NCBI GenBank assembly: GCA_000153385.1
Contig: CH672374.1
Coordinates: 1,366,544 to 1,430,543 of the forward strand
DNA: 64,000 nt
Origin: Flavobacteria bacterium BBFL7
GTDB lineage: Bacteria > Bacteroidota > Bacteroidia > Flavobacteriales > Flavobacteriaceae
Reading direction: 5' to 3'
Shown: positions 62,783 through 64,000 of the stretch, one piece after another
Position numbering within the stretch: position 1 is the first letter of the stretch
Layout of the letters: each line of letters opens with the position of its first letter
The notes under the pieces: model-generated
Told to the model about the DNA's origin: nothing
What the model saw: the letters and a program-made list of their open reading frames with translations, nothing else
Databases searched by the model: none
Program-made: the position numbers and the translations under genes

Positions 62783-62812
62783 TTGTCAATCAAATATAAA
62801 ATCATACATTTG
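62783..62812 (+). promoter_or_regulatory. promoter of rplM-rpsI
   Basis: TTG (62783-62785), 19 bases, TACATTTG (62805-62812): exact consensus, leaving a leader of about 42 bases before the GTG start. Confidence 0.82.
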
Positions 62813-62817
62813 CAGCC

Positions 62818-62838
62818 CGATTTTAACCATTGAAATCG
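62818..62838 (+). promoter_or_regulatory. small hairpin in the rplM leader
   Basis: CGATTT-N9-AAATCG near the predicted 5' end of the transcript. It could be a site of autogenous control by the ribosomal protein or only a stabilising stem. Confidence 0.35.
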
Positions 62839-62861
62839 TTACAATTTAAAACAGGTTCAAA

Positions 62862-63317
62862 GTGAATACGTTAAGTTACAAAACAGTTTCTGCTAATAGC
62901 GCTACAGTAAACAAAGAATGGGTACTTGTAGATGCAGCAGACCAGCCACTAGGTCGTATGTCTTCAATAGTTGCAAAACTATTAAGAGGAAAATATAAGA
63001 CAAATTTCACTCCACACGTAGATTGTGGAGATAATGTAATTGTGATTAATGCTGACAAGGTGAAGCTTTCTGGTAATAAGTGGTCTGAGAAGACTTACAT
63101 ACGCCACACAGGTTATCCAGGTGGGCAACGCAGTCTTACTGCTCAGGAGCTTTACGATAAAGACCCAACAAGAGTAGTTGAAAAAGCTGTGAAAGGAATG
63201 TTACCTAAAAACAAATTAGGATCAGCTATATTCCGTAACCTTAAAGTGTACAGCGGTGCTGAACACGGTCACGATGCACAACAACCTACGACTATCAACT
63301 TAAACGAGATCAAGTAA
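62862..63317 (+). CDS. rplM: 50S ribosomal protein L13
   Basis: A 151-residue L13: [36 protein letters not shown] and the C-terminal [19 protein letters not shown]. The start is a GTG, as no ATG lies in frame before the conserved region. It is transcribed with rpsI, 1 bp downstream, from the promoter at 62783. Confidence 0.96.
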   Translation: MNTLSYKTVSANSATVNKEWVLVDAADQPLGRMSSIVAKLLRGKYKTNFTPHVDCGDNVIVINADKVKLSGNKWSEKTYIRHTGYPGGQRSLTAQELYDKDPTRVVEKAVKGMLPKNKLGSAIFRNLKVYSGAEHGHDAQQPTTINLNEIK

Positions 63318-63318
63318 G

Positions 63319-63705
63319 ATGGAAACATTACACAAAATAGGTAGAAGAAAGACTGCCGTAGCTCGTGTATACCTTAGCGATGGAGAAGGTAATATCACTA
63401 TAAACAACAAAGACCTTAAAGATTACTTCACAACTGGTACTCTTCAATATAAAGTAAACCAACCGTTTGCCTTAACTGAAACTACTGGTACATATGACGT
63501 TAAAGTTAACGTATATGGTGGTGGAATTACTGGACAAGCAGAGGCGATACGTCTTGCACTTTCAAGAGCTCTAGTAGAGATCGACGAAGAAAATCGTCTA
63601 GTATTAAAGCCAGAAGGCCTTATGACACGTGACCCTAGAATGGTTGAACGTAAGAAATTTGGTCAGAAGAAAGCAAGGAAGAAATTCCAATTCTCTAAGC
63701 GTTAA
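63319..63705 (+). CDS. rpsI: 30S ribosomal protein S9
   Basis: A 128-residue S9: [37 protein letters not shown], and the basic tail [26 protein letters not shown] strong terminator follows. Confidence 0.97.
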   Translation: METLHKIGRRKTAVARVYLSDGEGNITINNKDLKDYFTTGTLQYKVNQPFALTETTGTYDVKVNVYGGGITGQAEAIRLALSRALVEIDEENRLVLKPEGLMTRDPRMVERKKFGQKKARKKFQFSKR

Positions 63706-63723
63706 TACTGCAAAGAAATTATC

Positions 63724-63765
63724 ATCCCATTTGGTTTCACAATCAAATGGGATTTGTTCTTATAT
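63724..63765 (+). terminator. terminator after rpsI
   Basis: ATCCCATTTG-N10-CAAATGGGAT with a T-rich tail, isolating rpsB from the rplM-rpsI transcript. Confidence 0.8.
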
Positions 63766-63784
63766 TTTTTTAATTTTTAATTTG

Positions 63785-63900
63785 CTGTCATCCCGATTGC
63801 CGTCGGGACCTAGTTTAGCATCTAAATGGTTATGGCGATTTTCAATTTTATTGAAATGACCACTTAATCATTGCTATCTGACAGAACGTAAACTATCTAA
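63785..63900. repeat. intergenic repeat-like segment between rpsI and rpsB
   Basis: Contains TCCCGA-TTGCCG-TCGGGA (63791-63808), locally GC-rich, and an ATTTCAAT-like stem further on. It resembles the dispersed intergenic elements of Bacteroidota and the hairpin regions at 28150-28636, though it is not a clear copy. Confidence 0.5.
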
Positions 63901-63902
63901 AC

Positions 63903-64000
63903 ATGGCAAATAACACAGAAGTCAAGAATTTACTTGACGCAGGTGTCCACTTCGGTCACCTTACACGCAAATGGGATCCAAACATGGCGCCATATATCTA
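63903..64000 (+). CDS. rpsB: 30S ribosomal protein S2 (partial, cut by window edge)
   Basis: The first 32 codons are visible: [20 protein letters not shown], then [12 protein letters not shown]. This is the conserved N-terminus of S2. The rest lies beyond the window. Confidence 0.95.
   Translation, partial: MANNTEVKNLLDAGVHFGHLTRKWDPNMAPYI

Overview
The window looks like chromosomal DNA of a marine-type Flavobacteriaceae (Bacteroidota), possibly near Nonlabens or Dokdonia; the genus is a guess. Evidence: low GC content; promoters of the Bacteroidota form TTG-N18/19-TAnnTTTG; a type IX secretion C-terminal sorting domain; GLPGLI, DUF5686, DUF547, DUF4407 and CarboxypepD_reg/outer-membrane-barrel families; and ribosomal and central-metabolism genes of flavobacterial type. 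No phage, insertion sequence, CRISPR array or plasmid gene was seen.

Layout. 1-2.4 kb: a membrane 4Fe-4S protein (cut by the window edge) behind an FAD/NAD(P) oxidoreductase. 2.6-6.1 kb: a plus-strand run of DUF547, GH113-like and M1 peptidase genes. 6.1-8.7 kb: a minus-strand run (membrane protein, DCC-type thiol-oxidoreductase-like membrane protein, TIGR01777 epimerase) behind a GbsR/MarR-type regulator, with two matching 26-bp inverted repeats that look like its operators. 8.8-16 kb: an HD hydrolase, two glycosyltransferases of the arsenosugar-associated families TIGR04282 and TIGR04283 with a purine nucleoside phosphorylase and a second DUF547 protein, ruvC, and a flippase-like/glycosyltransferase pair. 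16-24 kb: TPR and lipoproteins, a HAD phosphatase, tRNA-Asp, tRNA-Leu, an acyltransferase-like membrane protein and an M20 peptidase. 24.5-26.8 kb: a BlaI/M56 regulator-sensor pair with three operator boxes laid over a near-ideal promoter, and an unusual repeat-and-polyproline sensor tail. 27-31.8 kb: a DUF4407 protein and a 901-residue DUF285-repeat surface protein with a T9SS tail, bracketed by duplicated intergenic hairpin repeats. 31.8-37.3 kb: a compact six-gene operon starting with hemW and ending with a membrane MutS-like ATPase. 37.4-44.4 kb: an outer-membrane barrel gene and two GLPGLI genes divergent from a histidine kinase/response regulator pair, with three GTTAAC hexamers at exact 10-bp spacing between them. 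44.4-59.5 kb: deoxynucleoside kinase, APP1-like protein, membrane pyrophosphatase, DUF5686 protein, pdhB, etfB-etfA, bifunctional nuclease, nucleoside transporter and thyA. 59.6-62 kb: a minimal ergothioneine cluster (egtB-egtD-DUF427). 62.8-64 kb: rplM-rpsI and the start of rpsB.

The most striking feature is a 16-bp perfect palindrome, CGCTTTCGCGAAAGCG. It occurs eight times exactly and five times with one change, about once per 5 kb, and mostly inside coding sequences. There it is read in all three frames, as AFAKA, RFRES or LSRK, including inside or beside signal peptides. The best candidates for undescribed biology are this dispersed palindrome, the two-component/GLPGLI/outer-membrane-barrel locus with its phased hexamers, and the BlaI-M56 system with its repeat-polyproline tail.
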